Shown in pieces: positions 1 through 8,430 of a stretch of DNA of 64,000 bases. A program made the position numbers and the translations under genes. Every line of letters begins with the position of its first letter. Position 1 is the stretch's first letter. This DNA comes from Bacteroidales bacterium (lineage in GTDB: Bacteria; Bacteroidota; Bacteroidia; Bacteroidales; UBA932): positions 372,001 through 436,000 of the forward strand of contig JAJFVD010000012.1 of NCBI GenBank assembly GCA_021371955.1, given 5' to 3'. The notes under the pieces were generated by a model. The model was not told the origin of the DNA. It was given only the letters and a program-made list of their open reading frames with translations, and made no database searches.

Positions 1-286
1 TGTCAAAGATTCCACCGAATATGAGCTTATTGTATTTGATGTGGGATTCGATTACTGGCTGAGCAGCCGCGGGTATTCTGCAAATCAGTACTCAAATGAA
101 TATTTGCAGTCTATGAACAGTCGCTATGTACAGGAGTGGAACAGACGCTACATTAAGGGTGACCGGAGGATGGGCAGCAACATAGATTATGATATTCTCA
201 CTCCTTACAATATTGAATTCAACTTCAAGCTTTTTATGTACTTCAAATACTTTGAAGAGACAAACAGAATAAAGCTATTGCAATAA
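1..286 (+). CDS. DUF6146-like protein, C-terminal part (5' end outside window)
   Basis: The reading frame is open from base 2 (codons GTC AAA GAT) to the TAA at 284-286, so about 94 C-terminal residues of a longer protein are present. The GTG at 41 is an in-frame codon, not a convincing start, because the frame stays open and protein-like upstream of it (YELIVFDVGFDYWL). The tail is rich in aromatic residues and polar side chains (ELIVFD, YWLSSRG, NYKL-like FNFKLFMYFKYF). It resembles the small lipoprotein family DUF6146 common in Bacteroidota, whose function is unknown. The family call is from memory of the motif pattern; being a truncated real gene is much surer than its family. Confidence 0.6.
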   Translation, partial: VKDSTEYELIVFDVGFDYWLSSRGYSANQYSNEYLQSMNSRYVQEWNRRYIKGDRRMGSNIDYDILTPYNIEFNFKLFMYFKYFEETNRIKLLQ

Positions 287-401
287 TATCCAGAATATTG
301 TTATTCAAAAAAAGCGAGAAATTTGTATAAGTAGTTGATTAATGTTATAACTTTAAAACGGATTGTTTTGAAAATAGTTATAGACATTTAAATCGTACTA
401 T

Positions 402-1271
402 ATGAAAACAAATTATCTCATAATACTATTTACTATTATTTCAGTAAGTATATCTGCACAAAACAGAAAGGAACAGATTGCAACGTTAACCTCCAGGGTG
501 GACAGTCTGAATGCAGTTGTACTCAGTAACGAAAAAGATATTAAGGCTAAGGAGTCTGCGATTAAAGGACTGAATGCCGGAATAATTAAGCGGGATTCAA
601 CCATCAAGGCTCTTGGGGATGATATTGAACTCTATGAATCAAAATTTCTGGTTTTGAAAGACACTAATTCTAAACTCGAAAGCGAGCTTAAGACAATTAC
701 ACAAAAATTTTCCGAAATAGAATACCTGCAAAGTTCAACATCAGGCGAGATTTCAAAATTGAAAAAGGAAATTGAGCAAAAAAACAATCAAATTGTTGCA
801 CTTCAGAAAAAGTACGAAATATATGAAGTAAACGAATTTGTGCAAAGATTCTACTCTTCTTTAGAGCAACCCGGGAACGAAAGCGGGAAAATCAACATTG
901 CAGACAGTACAAGACTTGACCTCTCAAAATTTAATTCTCTGCTCGATTCGAATGCTGTGTATTCAAACAAACGGGTAGAAATTCTTTCAGGTATAAATAA
1001 TGGCCGTTATCTTGTTAAACTTGTAAAAATTGAATCGGTGAGTAACGAAGGCGGCAGTTTTATCGTTGTTGCAAATGTAGAATATGACATTTATGAGACA
1101 GGTACTTTCTACAACAACGAATTACTCCTGATTAAAAAATCAAACGGACAGTTTAAACTGTCAAAATGGTCCGATATAAATATGCAAAAAATGGTATTGC
1201 TTCAAAGTGAAGGATTGCAAAATTTCGCCGAAAAGGACTTCTATAATATAATTGGCAGCATTAATAAATGA
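402..1271 (+). CDS. Exported coiled-coil protein of unknown function
   Basis: A 289-residue protein starting MKTNYLIILFTIISVSISAQN, a clear Sec signal peptide with probable cleavage after residue 19. Residues about 20-145 are a long coiled coil with regular hydrophobic spacing and repeated S/K/E/N-rich turns (IATLTSRVDSLNAVV, then LKKEIEQKNNQIVALQKKYE). The C-terminal half is a mixed alpha/beta region without a motif I recognise. The likely location is the periplasm or outer membrane surface. It is flanked by about 115 bases of AT-rich sequence upstream and 78 downstream, so it is probably transcribed alone. I do not assign a function. Confidence 0.8.
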   Translation: MKTNYLIILFTIISVSISAQNRKEQIATLTSRVDSLNAVVLSNEKDIKAKESAIKGLNAGIIKRDSTIKALGDDIELYESKFLVLKDTNSKLESELKTITQKFSEIEYLQSSTSGEISKLKKEIEQKNNQIVALQKKYEIYEVNEFVQRFYSSLEQPGNESGKINIADSTRLDLSKFNSLLDSNAVYSNKRVEILSGINNGRYLVKLVKIESVSNEGGSFIVVANVEYDIYETGTFYNNELLLIKKSNGQFKLSKWSDINMQKMVLLQSEGLQNFAEKDFYNIIGSINK

Positions 1272-1349
1272 ACCCGGGATTGAAGAAGTAAAAAATAGTC
1301 GTAAATTGTACCCAATTAATTACGAATAAGAAATATTATATACTTACTG

Positions 1350-3098
1350 ATGTTTCAGGCATACTCACGTAAAAAGTCCTTATCGCAAATAATCAGCAAT
1401 TCCAGCGGCACCGAAGGGCAAACCCATCTTAATAAAAATCTTACTGTACTTGATCTTACTGCATTAGGCGTTGCCGGCATTGTTGGAGCCGGCATATTCA
1501 GCACAATAGGAAATGCAGCATACAACGGCGGCCCTGCTGTTTCCCTCCTTTTTATATTTACTGCAATCGCCTGTGGCTTTTCGGCCCTGTGTTATGCAGA
1601 ATTTGCCTCTCGGATTCCAATCAGCGGCAGTGCTTATACTTATGCCTATGTGAGTTTTGGAGAACTCATTGCATGGGTGATAGGCTGGAGCCTTATAATG
1701 GAATATGCAGTTGGCAATATGGCTGTTGCAATATCCTGGTCCGACTATTTTGCCGGGATGATGAAAGGGTTTGGGCTCATTGTTCCTGAATATCTCACAA
1801 TGGACTATTTCTCGGCCTCGCACGGATTCCGGGAAGCAACATCACTAATGGCCTCGGGTACCGATTTTGGTTCACTTACTACCTCTTTGCAAGACTCTTT
1901 TATGGCCTGGACAAAGGCCCCTCAGATATTCGGATTACATCTTATTGCAGATATACCAGCCTTTTCAATTGTTGTTCTCATTACCGTTCTTGTATATGTG
2001 GGTATATATGAGACAAAGGTTGCAAGCAATATCATGGTGGCTGTAAAGATTCTGATTCTTATATTGGTTATTACTGTCGGTTCATTTTATGTAAACCCCG
2101 ATAACTGGTCACCTTTTGCGCCAAACGGGCTGGGTGGAGTTTTGAAGGGAGTTTCGGCCGTATTCTTTGCCTTTATAGGATTCGATGCAATATCAACTAC
2201 TGCGGAAGAGTGCCGGAATCCTCAGAAGGACCTTCCAAGAGCGATGTTTTATTGTCTCATTATTTGCATTGCGCTGTATATTGCCATAAGTCTGGTAATT
2301 ACCGGCATGGTTAGTTATACTGAGCTTGCAGTTGGGGACCCATTGGCATTTGTATTCCAGAAACTGGATTTGAACTGGCTCTCAGGCGTAATTGCTGTGA
2401 GTGCGATTGTTGCAATGGCCAGTGTTTTGCTGGTTTTTCAGGTTGGACAGCCCAGGATATGGATGAGTATGAGCAGGGACGGTCTTTTGCCTAAACGCTT
2501 TTCCAAGGTTCATAAACGCTTTAAGACCCCGTCTTATGCAACCGTTGTAACCGGCTTTTTTGTAGCATTGCCCTCTCTTTTCCTGAACCTTACGGAAGTT
2601 ACAGATTTAACCAGCATAGGTACTCTCTTTGCGTTTATTGTGGTTTGCGGTGGAATACTCATTATTGACAAAGATGATTATGGCTCCAAAAAATCCAACA
2701 CAAAGGTTGAGGATGAAAAAGCAGCCCAATTGAATGGAAAGCCAAAAGGATTCCGTGTGCCATACTATAACAGCCGTAAATTTTTACCACCGATAATTGG
2801 AATCGTTTTGTTTATTGCCCTCTTTTTTAATTTTGAAGGCATTACAAACTTTTTCACTCTGGATAATCTTAATTATAAAATCCCGGTATGGGGCTTTATC
2901 TTATCGTCGTTAATCATAATATATTATGCAATACGAAAGGAGTTTTCGTTAATACCTGTTCTTGGATTGCTTACCAATATTTACCTCATTTCTGAACTCG
3001 GGCTGGGCAACTGGATAAGGTTTACTGTGTGGATGGTTATAGGGCTGGTGCTCTACTTCCTCTACGGACGAAAACACAGCAAATTGAACGAAATATAA
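1350..3098 (+). CDS. APC-superfamily amino acid permease
   Basis: A 582-residue inner-membrane transporter of the amino acid-polyamine-organocation superfamily, close to the cationic amino acid transporter (CAT/YfnA) branch. Visible signs are about 12-14 hydrophobic segments and the helix-1 substrate motif GVAGIVGAGIF near residue 40. CYAEFASRIPISGSAYTY follows, then FAFIGFDAISTTAEECRNPQKDLPRA near residue 285, the conserved helix 6-7 region. An extra hydrophilic stretch near residues 445-470 precedes the last helices. It probably takes up amino acids by proton symport, but the substrate cannot be read from sequence. The 3' end overlaps the convergent peptidase gene by 37 bases, with no spare sequence for a separate terminator. 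Confidence 0.9.
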   Translation: MFQAYSRKKSLSQIISNSSGTEGQTHLNKNLTVLDLTALGVAGIVGAGIFSTIGNAAYNGGPAVSLLFIFTAIACGFSALCYAEFASRIPISGSAYTYAYVSFGELIAWVIGWSLIMEYAVGNMAVAISWSDYFAGMMKGFGLIVPEYLTMDYFSASHGFREATSLMASGTDFGSLTTSLQDSFMAWTKAPQIFGLHLIADIPAFSIVVLITVLVYVGIYETKVASNIMVAVKILILILVITVGSFYVNPDNWSPFAPNGLGGVLKGVSAVFFAFIGFDAISTTAEECRNPQKDLPRAMFYCLIICIALYIAISLVITGMVSYTELAVGDPLAFVFQKLDLNWLSGVIAVSAIVAMASVLLVFQVGQPRIWMSMSRDGLLPKRFSKVHKRFKTPSYATVVTGFFVALPSLFLNLTEVTDLTSIGTLFAFIVVCGGILIIDKDDYGSKKSNTKVEDEKAAQLNGKPKGFRVPYYNSRKFLPPIIGIVLFIALFFNFEGITNFFTLDNLNYKIPVWGFILSSLIIIYYAIRKEFSLIPVLGLLTNIYLISELGLGNWIRFTVWMVIGLVLYFLYGRKHSKLNEI

Positions 3099-3982
3099 TA
3101 AGAAAGCCGGATTACCCTTTCGAGTTTGACAAAACTGATTTTGTCCGATGTATCGGTAGGTTTGTGATAATCGGGATGCATATTAACTTCCATCCATGCG
3201 ATGTATGGAATGTTGAATCTGGAAAAAGCAATATAATCGGACCCGCCCTTGCCGTCTCCCCAACGCACTTCGTAAGTTATATCAAGGCTTTGGTTCTTTT
3301 TAGGCAGGGCTTTGTGAAGATTTTTCCTGCAGATAGTTTTTAAGTAGGGATAATTGTTGTTCCATGCATAACTCACTTCCGGAAACATGTCCCCGTTGTT
3401 TGCCCTGCCCACCATATCAAAATTCATATAGAGAGAGATTCTTTCCGGTTTGTAGAAGTTTGAAGTATAGTAGTTCGAGCCTAAAATATTTTCCTCTTCC
3501 CTGTCCCAGAATGCAAATATTATTGTTTTTGCAGGCTTAACTCCATTGTTCTTATACATTTTTGCCAGCGTAATTACTGCTGCAACGCCGCTTATATTGT
3601 CATCGGCCCCATGGTAAATTTCACCGTTCACAACTCCCAGACCATCGTAGTGGGCTCCAATAACTACAAAGCTGTTTGTATCCTTTCCGTCAATTTTTGC
3701 AAGGATATTTGATACATTCTTGTTTATCCTGCTGCTGTAGAAATTCTGCCTTACAGGGTTGTATCCAATTGACAGCAGTACAGAATCTATATATTTCGCA
3801 GCCAGTCTTGACCCATCCGTATCGGTTTGCCTGCCCTGATATTTATCGGAAGAGAGCTCAATTGTTAATTGCTTTATTTCGTTAATGTTTATAGCTTTTA
3901 AAGCTTTGTCGAAAGAATTGGAATATAAAGCAGTCGTGCTTAGTATTGCAAGAAGCAGGAGCGTTTTTTGAACGATTTTCAT
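3062..3982 (-). CDS. Exported M28-family zinc aminopeptidase
   Basis: A 306-residue metallopeptidase with an N-terminal signal peptide (about residues 1-20). The M28 metal site is complete: H111 and D113 in AHYDGLG, D127 in HGADDNISG, the E162/E163 pair in WDREEENILGS (general base plus zinc ligand), D189 in NFDMVGR and H273 in DYHKPTDT. This supports two-zinc aminopeptidase activity on peptides in the periplasm or outside. The last 12 codons lie inside the 3' end of the convergent permease gene; the protein ends in an odd hydrophobic tail (SFNLLCFRP). That could be a recent extension after loss of an earlier stop codon. Confidence 0.9.
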   Translation of the reverse strand: MKIVQKTLLLLAILSTTALYSNSFDKALKAININEIKQLTIELSSDKYQGRQTDTDGSRLAAKYIDSVLLSIGYNPVRQNFYSSRINKNVSNILAKIDGKDTNSFVVIGAHYDGLGVVNGEIYHGADDNISGVAAVITLAKMYKNNGVKPAKTIIFAFWDREEENILGSNYYTSNFYKPERISLYMNFDMVGRANNGDMFPEVSYAWNNNYPYLKTICRKNLHKALPKKNQSLDITYEVRWGDGKGGSDYIAFSRFNIPYIAWMEVNMHPDYHKPTDTSDKISFVKLERVIRLSYYISFNLLCFRP

Positions 3983-3996
3983 ATGCAGGATTTGTA

Positions 3997-4004
3997 CAAA
4001 AATA
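3997..4004 (-). promoter_or_regulatory. Possible -7 element for the M28 peptidase gene
   Basis: Minus-strand TATTTTTG fits the Bacteroidota -7 consensus TANNTTTG and lies 14 bases before the start codon at 3982. No TTTG is seen about 20 bases further upstream, so this rests on the -7 match alone. Confidence 0.3.
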
Positions 4005-4037
4005 GATAAAAACTCTGGCAGAGGTTATCTTTTCCAT

Positions 4038-4045
4038 TATCTTTG
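4038..4045 (+). promoter_or_regulatory. Possible -7 element for the pantothenate kinase gene
   Basis: TATCTTTG matches the Bacteroidota -7 consensus and ends 24 bases before the ATG at 4070. It would overlap a TTG start at 4055, giving a leader of only a few bases there, and so favours the ATG at 4070. No clear -33 TTTG. Confidence 0.4.
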
Positions 4046-4069
4046 ATATGATATTTGAACGTAGAAAGA

Positions 4070-4897
4070 ATGATTATAGGAATAGACATTGGAAGCACGA
4101 CTACAAAAGCAGTAGCCGTTCAAAACGGGGAGGTAATTAAGACTGTTAAAACCAAGGCTTTTGATGCTGTAACATCTGCAACCGGTGCTTTGGGAAAGAT
4201 AGTTATCGAAAGCAACCTCAAAATTTCTTCTGTAGACAAAATAATCATTACAGGAGCAGGTGCCCTTAAAATAAAGGACGATATCTTCGGAATTACAACC
4301 CATAAGATTGATGAAATCACCGCAATTGGCATAGGTGGCATGTTCCTCTCCAAAAAAGAGAACATAATCATATCCAACATAGGAACCGGAACATCCATAA
4401 TTGAAGCAAACAAGGATAAAATAACACACATAGGAGGTACCGGCATCGGTGGAGGTACAATAACCGGATTGTCAAAAGCGCTTATAAACATTTCAACTTT
4501 TGACAATATTCTAAAAATGGCAGACGAAGGAAACCTTCAGAATGTAGACCTGCTAATCGAAGATATTTCGGAACTTGATATAAGTTTTCTTAATAAAAAA
4601 TCGACAGCTTCAAATTTTGGAAAGATGCTGGATAATGCAACAAAGGAGGATGTTGCACTGGGTGTAATCAATATGGTTTATCAGGTTATTGGCATGATTT
4701 CGGTATTTGCAGCTAAAAGCAGAAATATCGATATTGTTCTTGTTACAGGAAACGGGAGCAACAACCGAATAGGACAGAAAATACTTGAAAATATTTCCGG
4801 GTTATACAATATCCATTTTGAATTTCCTCATGATGCAGAATACACTACCGCAATAGGTGCGGCACTTTCGGAGCCTGAGCATCAAAAAAAGAATTAA
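4070..4897 (+). CDS. coaW: Type II pantothenate kinase (Fumble/CoaW family)
   Basis: Catalyses ATP-dependent phosphorylation of pantothenate, the first step of coenzyme A synthesis, in the cytoplasm. The 275-residue protein has the acetate/sugar kinase-type fold. The phosphate-binding loop IGIDIGSTTTKAV is at the N terminus. ISNIGTGTSII is in the middle, followed by the glycine-rich HIGGTGIGGGTITGL typical of the eukaryote-like type II enzymes. VTGNGSNN and EYTTAIGAAL are near the end. I chose the ATG at 4070 over a TTG at 4055 because it sits directly before the conserved IIGIDIG strand and after a -7-like element. The gene is convergent with the membrane-protein gene ending at 4906. Type II enzymes escape CoA feedback in several bacteria. 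Confidence 0.85.
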   Translation: MIIGIDIGSTTTKAVAVQNGEVIKTVKTKAFDAVTSATGALGKIVIESNLKISSVDKIIITGAGALKIKDDIFGITTHKIDEITAIGIGGMFLSKKENIIISNIGTGTSIIEANKDKITHIGGTGIGGGTITGLSKALINISTFDNILKMADEGNLQNVDLLIEDISELDISFLNKKSTASNFGKMLDNATKEDVALGVINMVYQVIGMISVFAAKSRNIDIVLVTGNGSNNRIGQKILENISGLYNIHFEFPHDAEYTTAIGAALSEPEHQKKN

Positions 4898-4905
4898 CCG
4901 GGGAA

Positions 4906-5703
4906 TTAATACCTTACCAGCACAAACGGCTTAATTGGCAATGCTCTGTATATCGATCCGGCATCTTCCCTCGGAATCTCTATTTTGAGTTGATATATAT
5001 ATCCCCACTGACCCGATCCGAAAAGTGACCTGATGTTTCTTGACATAAACCAGTTCATATGTTGCCTTTTGTAATTCATGTACGCGAAACGGCTGCCTGC
5101 AAGTTTGTTTTCCTGCTGGTCAATTTCGAGAATCATATTGTTGTCAAAAGCCATCAGTACAAAAACATCATTTTGTTTAGGAATAGTAGGAGCGGCCTCG
5201 GTCTTGTTCACTTCGCTCGTATCTTTGGCCGGTTTCTTTACCACAATAGGAAACTTCTCAATGCTCGAGAGGTCTTCCGTTACCTGAAGCGGCCCCGAAT
5301 ACAGGCTGTCGCGCAGGAAATCGGGTAGCTTTTTAAGCCCTTTATTGATTTGTATTTTGGAAATTTTCGATTCGAAAATTGAAACGCCCTTTAAAGAGAG
5401 AATCGCCAGGCTGTCCCGCAGGTCTATCAAAAGTGATATTGAATCGATTTTTGAAAGCTTAAGGGCATTGCGCAGATAAGACTCATGATGTTCGTTTATC
5501 CGAACCATGTCAATTAAGTTTGAGCTCTCTTTTGACAGTTGAGCGGTTGTATTTACCCCTCTTTCACTCACTTTATCCGAAATAGTGCTGTATTCCCTTG
5601 TAACAGGAATCAAATCAAACAAAATGAATATTATCACGACTATAGCAATCTGAGATGCAAGAAAGGTGATAATGGTTTTTTTTGAGATATTTAGTTTTTT
5701 CAT
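4906..5703 (-). CDS. Single-pass membrane protein linked to the L,D-transpeptidase genes
   Basis: A 265-residue protein of no family I recognise. Residues about 11-32 form one transmembrane helix (TIITFLASQIAIVVIIFILFDL). The rest should be periplasmic: a helical region (residues 40-135, with several DSxSL/RDSL turns), a Pro/Lys/Glu-rich linker (about 150-175), then a compact domain ending RALPIKPFVLVRY. It is the last gene of a three-gene leftward operon with two L,D-transpeptidases, 11 bases after the preceding stop. A role as partner or regulator in peptidoglycan cross-linking is inferred from position only. Confidence 0.75.
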   Translation of the reverse strand: MKKLNISKKTIITFLASQIAIVVIIFILFDLIPVTREYSTISDKVSERGVNTTAQLSKESSNLIDMVRINEHHESYLRNALKLSKIDSISLLIDLRDSLAILSLKGVSIFESKISKIQINKGLKKLPDFLRDSLYSGPLQVTEDLSSIEKFPIVVKKPAKDTSEVNKTEAAPTIPKQNDVFVLMAFDNNMILEIDQQENKLAGSRFAYMNYKRQHMNWFMSRNIRSLFGSGQWGYIYQLKIEIPREDAGSIYRALPIKPFVLVRY

Positions 5704-5714
5704 TTTGTTAGCAG

Positions 5715-6398
5715 CTAAAAGATGAAAACTTTAGATCCTATTTCCATATTGTTGAATACGGTTTTTAAATCATCATCACCCAGTCTCACGCAACCGTGAG
5801 TGACAGGAAGACCGAGAAAACGCTGGTAAAGAGTACCGTGAATCATATATCCGTCTCCAAGAGTAAGGGCATAATCGCCAAGTGACCCGGGCTCACGGCG
5901 TTCGGGGTCGTTTTTTGATGGAACAGGCAGGCTCTCTTCAATGAAAGCCCAATCTGGTTTGATCCAAACAGGATTCGTAATTTTCCCCAGAATGCGCATC
6001 TGACCTTTGGGCGTTTTAAAAATCCACTGCTGGCCTTCGCCCGCATCCAGCAATATATAGCTGCCGGTTGAACATATTCCTTCCCTGATAATATCTTTTT
6101 TTGTGCGCAGGACAAATGTGTTCTTTGTTGTATTGATAATCAGATAAGGAGTTGCCGGAGCAAGATTTTCAATTCTTTTTTGCAATACGGAAATTCTCCT
6201 CTGAGTCTCTTTGATTTGCTTTGTAAGTTGTACGGAGTCTTTTTGTGCAAGATCCCCGGGAGAGTCGTGGTAACTGTAAAAAGAGATGGCAATCTCTTTT
6301 AATGTCTGCGATTTTGCCAGACACAGAAAAATGACACAGACTGTGATAAAGAATGCCAGCAGAATCAGTAAAATATTCTTTTTTTCAGGCTTTTCCAT
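5715..6398 (-). CDS. Membrane-anchored L,D-transpeptidase (YkuD domain)
   Basis: A 227-residue protein: short basic N terminus, one transmembrane helix (about residues 9-28), a short coiled segment (about 55-80) and a C-terminal YkuD catalytic domain. The active-site signature is intact: H187 in MIHGTL and H201-G-C203-V-R in THGCVRL, C203 being the nucleophile. Such enzymes form 3-3 peptidoglycan cross-links or attach proteins to peptidoglycan in the periplasm, and are inhibited by carbapenems. The gene follows a second transpeptidase gene by 24 bases and precedes a membrane-protein gene by 11, so the three are probably one transcript. Confidence 0.9.
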   Translation of the reverse strand: MEKPEKKNILLILLAFFITVCVIFLCLAKSQTLKEIAISFYSYHDSPGDLAQKDSVQLTKQIKETQRRISVLQKRIENLAPATPYLIINTTKNTFVLRTKKDIIREGICSTGSYILLDAGEGQQWIFKTPKGQMRILGKITNPVWIKPDWAFIEESLPVPSKNDPERREPGSLGDYALTLGDGYMIHGTLYQRFLGLPVTHGCVRLGDDDLKTVFNNMEIGSKVFIF

Positions 6399-6422
6399 AA
6401 TCGAAATATATGAATAATTTTT

Positions 6423-7550
6423 TTAATGAGGAAGTAAATCAAAGATTTTTTCCAGAGGTACAAGTGACCCAACAATTGCTATTGGAGTTCCAACAGAGCA
6501 AAGGGCATAAAGGTTGTCCATATCTCTGTTTCTCAGGGCCACACAACCGTCTGTCCAGTCGATTCCTTTGCCTCCTCCTCCGTGAATTTCAATTGCTCCG
6601 CCAATGACGGCATTTTTAGAAATGCTTCCGCTGGCCTTTTGGTTATTGAACCTTTGCCTGTCGGCAGAATTCGGAAAGTTTATTAAAAGTGCTTTGTGAT
6701 AAACAGTGTTTCTTCCTGCTTTCTTTGATGTAATGGAATATTTGCCTTCTGGAGTTGCACGGTCGCCCTGCTGTATTTTGTGTCCAAGCCAGTTGACGCC
6801 AAGTTCGACATCAAATTCCCTGATTTTTTTACCGGATTTGTATACAATACATTTCTTTGAAAACTTATCCACCAAAACACTCACAGAACCGTTCGCCCTG
6901 GACCTTTGCCTCATTTCGGCATCAAGTTTAAGCCACTCTGGATAGCTGCTGAAATAATTGTTTAAAAGTTCGGTGGTTTGCCGTTCAATTTCGTTTACAC
7001 TTGCAGTGAGAGATTCCAGATTTTTTTTGGCAGAAAAGAGGTCATTGCGTTTGAACGCCGATTCTACCTCTTCCATTTTTAAAATGGCCGGGGTGAATTT
7101 CTTCCATACATTGTGATTCAGTGGCAATTTCTCTTTTGCTGTCTTTATGAAGGCAATTTTACTTCGGAGAACCGGCAGGCTTTTTTCAATTTCCCTGCGG
7201 AACTCTGTTTTTCTCTGAACCGAGTTTTTTATGGCATTTTGAGCATTCGCAATTGCCGAATCGGCCAGGATAATGGTTCTTTCATAATTTCGGGCTATTG
7301 GTGTTTTGTCGTTGTTTTCCTTCCAGTCGTTCATTGCATCCTCCCAGTTTTTGCGGGCAAGATTAAGCTCCGGAGCTGAGTATACTTCTGCCTCCTCCTT
7401 AATAGCCTCGGCAATTGCCTTGCGCCCGGCTTCAATTTTTTCTGTAGGGGGATTTTGAAAAAACAAAGAAACTACCCATGCAATAATTGCAAGGAGTAGA
7501 ATTGTACCAACGATAAAGAATAACTTTTTCCTGATTTTATGAAAATGCAT
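6423..7550 (-). CDS. L,D-transpeptidase with long helical stalk (YkuD domain)
   Basis: A 375-residue protein: transmembrane helix at about residues 9-31, a helical stalk at about 38-205, and a YkuD domain at about 215-365 with H323 in EIHGGGG and C336 in TDGCVAL. The variant TDGCVAL replaces the commoner SHGCVRL but keeps the catalytic Cys and glycine. The stalk contains a DUF4398-like pattern (A-I-x-x-A, Y-x-x-x-E-L-N-x-A-R) that is also in the lipoprotein encoded just upstream. It should act on peptidoglycan from the inner membrane. It is the first gene of a three-gene operon, 80 bases after the lipoprotein gene with a terminator-like hairpin between them. Confidence 0.9.
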   Translation of the reverse strand: MHFHKIRKKLFFIVGTILLLAIIAWVVSLFFQNPPTEKIEAGRKAIAEAIKEEAEVYSAPELNLARKNWEDAMNDWKENNDKTPIARNYERTIILADSAIANAQNAIKNSVQRKTEFRREIEKSLPVLRSKIAFIKTAKEKLPLNHNVWKKFTPAILKMEEVESAFKRNDLFSAKKNLESLTASVNEIERQTTELLNNYFSSYPEWLKLDAEMRQRSRANGSVSVLVDKFSKKCIVYKSGKKIREFDVELGVNWLGHKIQQGDRATPEGKYSITSKKAGRNTVYHKALLINFPNSADRQRFNNQKASGSISKNAVIGGAIEIHGGGGKGIDWTDGCVALRNRDMDNLYALCSVGTPIAIVGSLVPLEKIFDLLPH

Positions 7551-7565
7551 TATAATGGGTTTAAA

Positions 7566-7593
7566 ATAAAGCCCTTTAAAAAAAGGGCTTTAT
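7566..7593 (-). terminator. Hairpin between the lipoprotein and transpeptidase genes
   Basis: Perfect 12-bp stem (ATAAAGCCCTTT pairing with AAAGGGCTTTAT) with a 4-base loop, followed on the minus strand by an AT-rich tract. It lies 37 bases after the lipoprotein stop and before the transpeptidase start. It could end the lipoprotein transcript, or let some read-through into the downstream operon. It is nearly symmetrical, but the genes on both sides read leftwards. Confidence 0.7.
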
Positions 7594-7630
7594 AATTTTA
7601 CGAATACAAATTAACTGAAAATCCGGTTAA

Positions 7631-8227
7631 TTATCTTCTTCTCTTAGAAATTGCTGTGCTAAGTTCTTCTTTAATTGCAAGAGCTTTTACTTTTGCTGCG
7701 CTGGTTTTGTCCTGAGCAGTAAGATAGTCGCCATTTGTAATAAGGGTGTTGATTTCAGCAACTGAAGCGTCTAATACTGTAACGTCATTTTGAATTGCTT
7801 CAAGAGCAGCTTTGCCTTCTTTGCCTTTAGGAGCTTTAACAAGCAGGTCTTTGTCTTCCTGAATCAAAGTGGTAAGGATTGCAAGAGTGTCCTGAACTTC
7901 TGTGCGAACCTGAGCTTTGCGTTCTTCTGCTTTAGGTTTAAGAGCACCTATTTCGGTTGTGATTGCAACCAGTTTCTCGTTGATAACTTTGTAGTCACGT
8001 GAGAAGAATGACTTAGATTTTTCAGTTTCGATTAAAACATTTACAGCGTTCAATGAATCCTGAAGAGCATTGAATTCGGTAGGGATGTAACGATCAGCTT
8101 CCACTACTTTAGCAGAGTCAATAGCTGCATTAGCTGCGGCCAATTCGGCTTTAGGTGCTTTTGAGCAACCAACTACTAATACTGCCATAAGAAGTACTGT
8201 AGAAATTTGAACTAGAATTTTTTTCAT
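7631..8227 (-). CDS. Helical lipoprotein (DUF4398-like), probable sigma54 target
   Basis: A 198-residue lipoprotein with lipobox LVVGC (C21). The start at 8227 puts the signal peptide at the N terminus; an ATG 42 bases upstream would add a non-signal extension. The mature part is almost entirely helical and Ala/Glu/Lys-rich, with AAxxAIDSAKxxEADRYIPTEFNALQDSL near residues 28-58. It ends in the basic sequence ISKRRR. The same helical pattern occurs in the stalk of the adjacent L,D-transpeptidase. A near-consensus sigma54 promoter lies 45-61 bases upstream and the sigma54 activator gene is next door. A role in joining the outer membrane to peptidoglycan, as for Braun lipoprotein, is my inference; the last residue is Arg, not Lys. 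Confidence 0.85.
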   Translation of the reverse strand: MKKILVQISTVLLMAVLVVGCSKAPKAELAAANAAIDSAKVVEADRYIPTEFNALQDSLNAVNVLIETEKSKSFFSRDYKVINEKLVAITTEIGALKPKAEERKAQVRTEVQDTLAILTTLIQEDKDLLVKAPKGKEGKAALEAIQNDVTVLDASVAEINTLITNGDYLTAQDKTSAAKVKALAIKEELSTAISKRRR

Positions 8228-8271
8228 TTTGATATAAATATTAAAAGTTGTTATTTTCCAGACAACCATTC

Positions 8272-8288
8272 AGCAAAAGGGGTGCCAA
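8272..8288 (-). promoter_or_regulatory. Sigma54 (-24/-12) promoter of the lipoprotein gene
   Basis: Minus strand reads TTGGCACCCCTTTTGCT. The invariant GG (8286-8285) and GC (8274-8273) are exactly 12 bases apart, and the -24 half TTGGCAC and -12 half TTGCT match the consensus YTGGCAC...TTGCW. The expected start site is near 8261, leaving a leader of about 33 bases to the ATG at 8227. In the upstream regions I read it was the only such site, and it sits between a sigma54 activator gene and its likely target. Confidence 0.75.
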
Positions 8289-8357
8289 AGTCGATAACGA
8301 AAAGACATACAAATAGTTACGGCGGTCTTGAATATGAAGCTTTATTAAAATGAAATG

Positions 8358-8378
8358 TGCCCTTTTGATTAAAGGGCA
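8358..8378 (-). terminator. Terminator of the sensor kinase/response regulator operon
   Basis: 8-bp stem TGCCCTTT/AAAGGGCA with a 5-base loop, followed on the minus strand by CATTTCATTTT. It lies about 108 bases after the response regulator stop and upstream of the sigma54 promoter, separating the two transcripts. Confidence 0.6.
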
Positions 8379-8397
8379 TAATATCAACTAAATAAGG

Positions 8398-8417
8398 CAG
8401 ATGGTTTGGGTCATCTG
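8398..8417. promoter_or_regulatory. Inverted repeat upstream of the sigma54 promoter
   Basis: CAGATG and CATCTG, perfect 6-bp arms separated by 8 bases. The centre is about 145 bases before the predicted start site, within the usual range for enhancer sites bound by NtrC-type activators. It could instead be part of the terminator region. Confidence 0.3.
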
Positions 8418-8430
8418 ACTTGTTTGTTGT

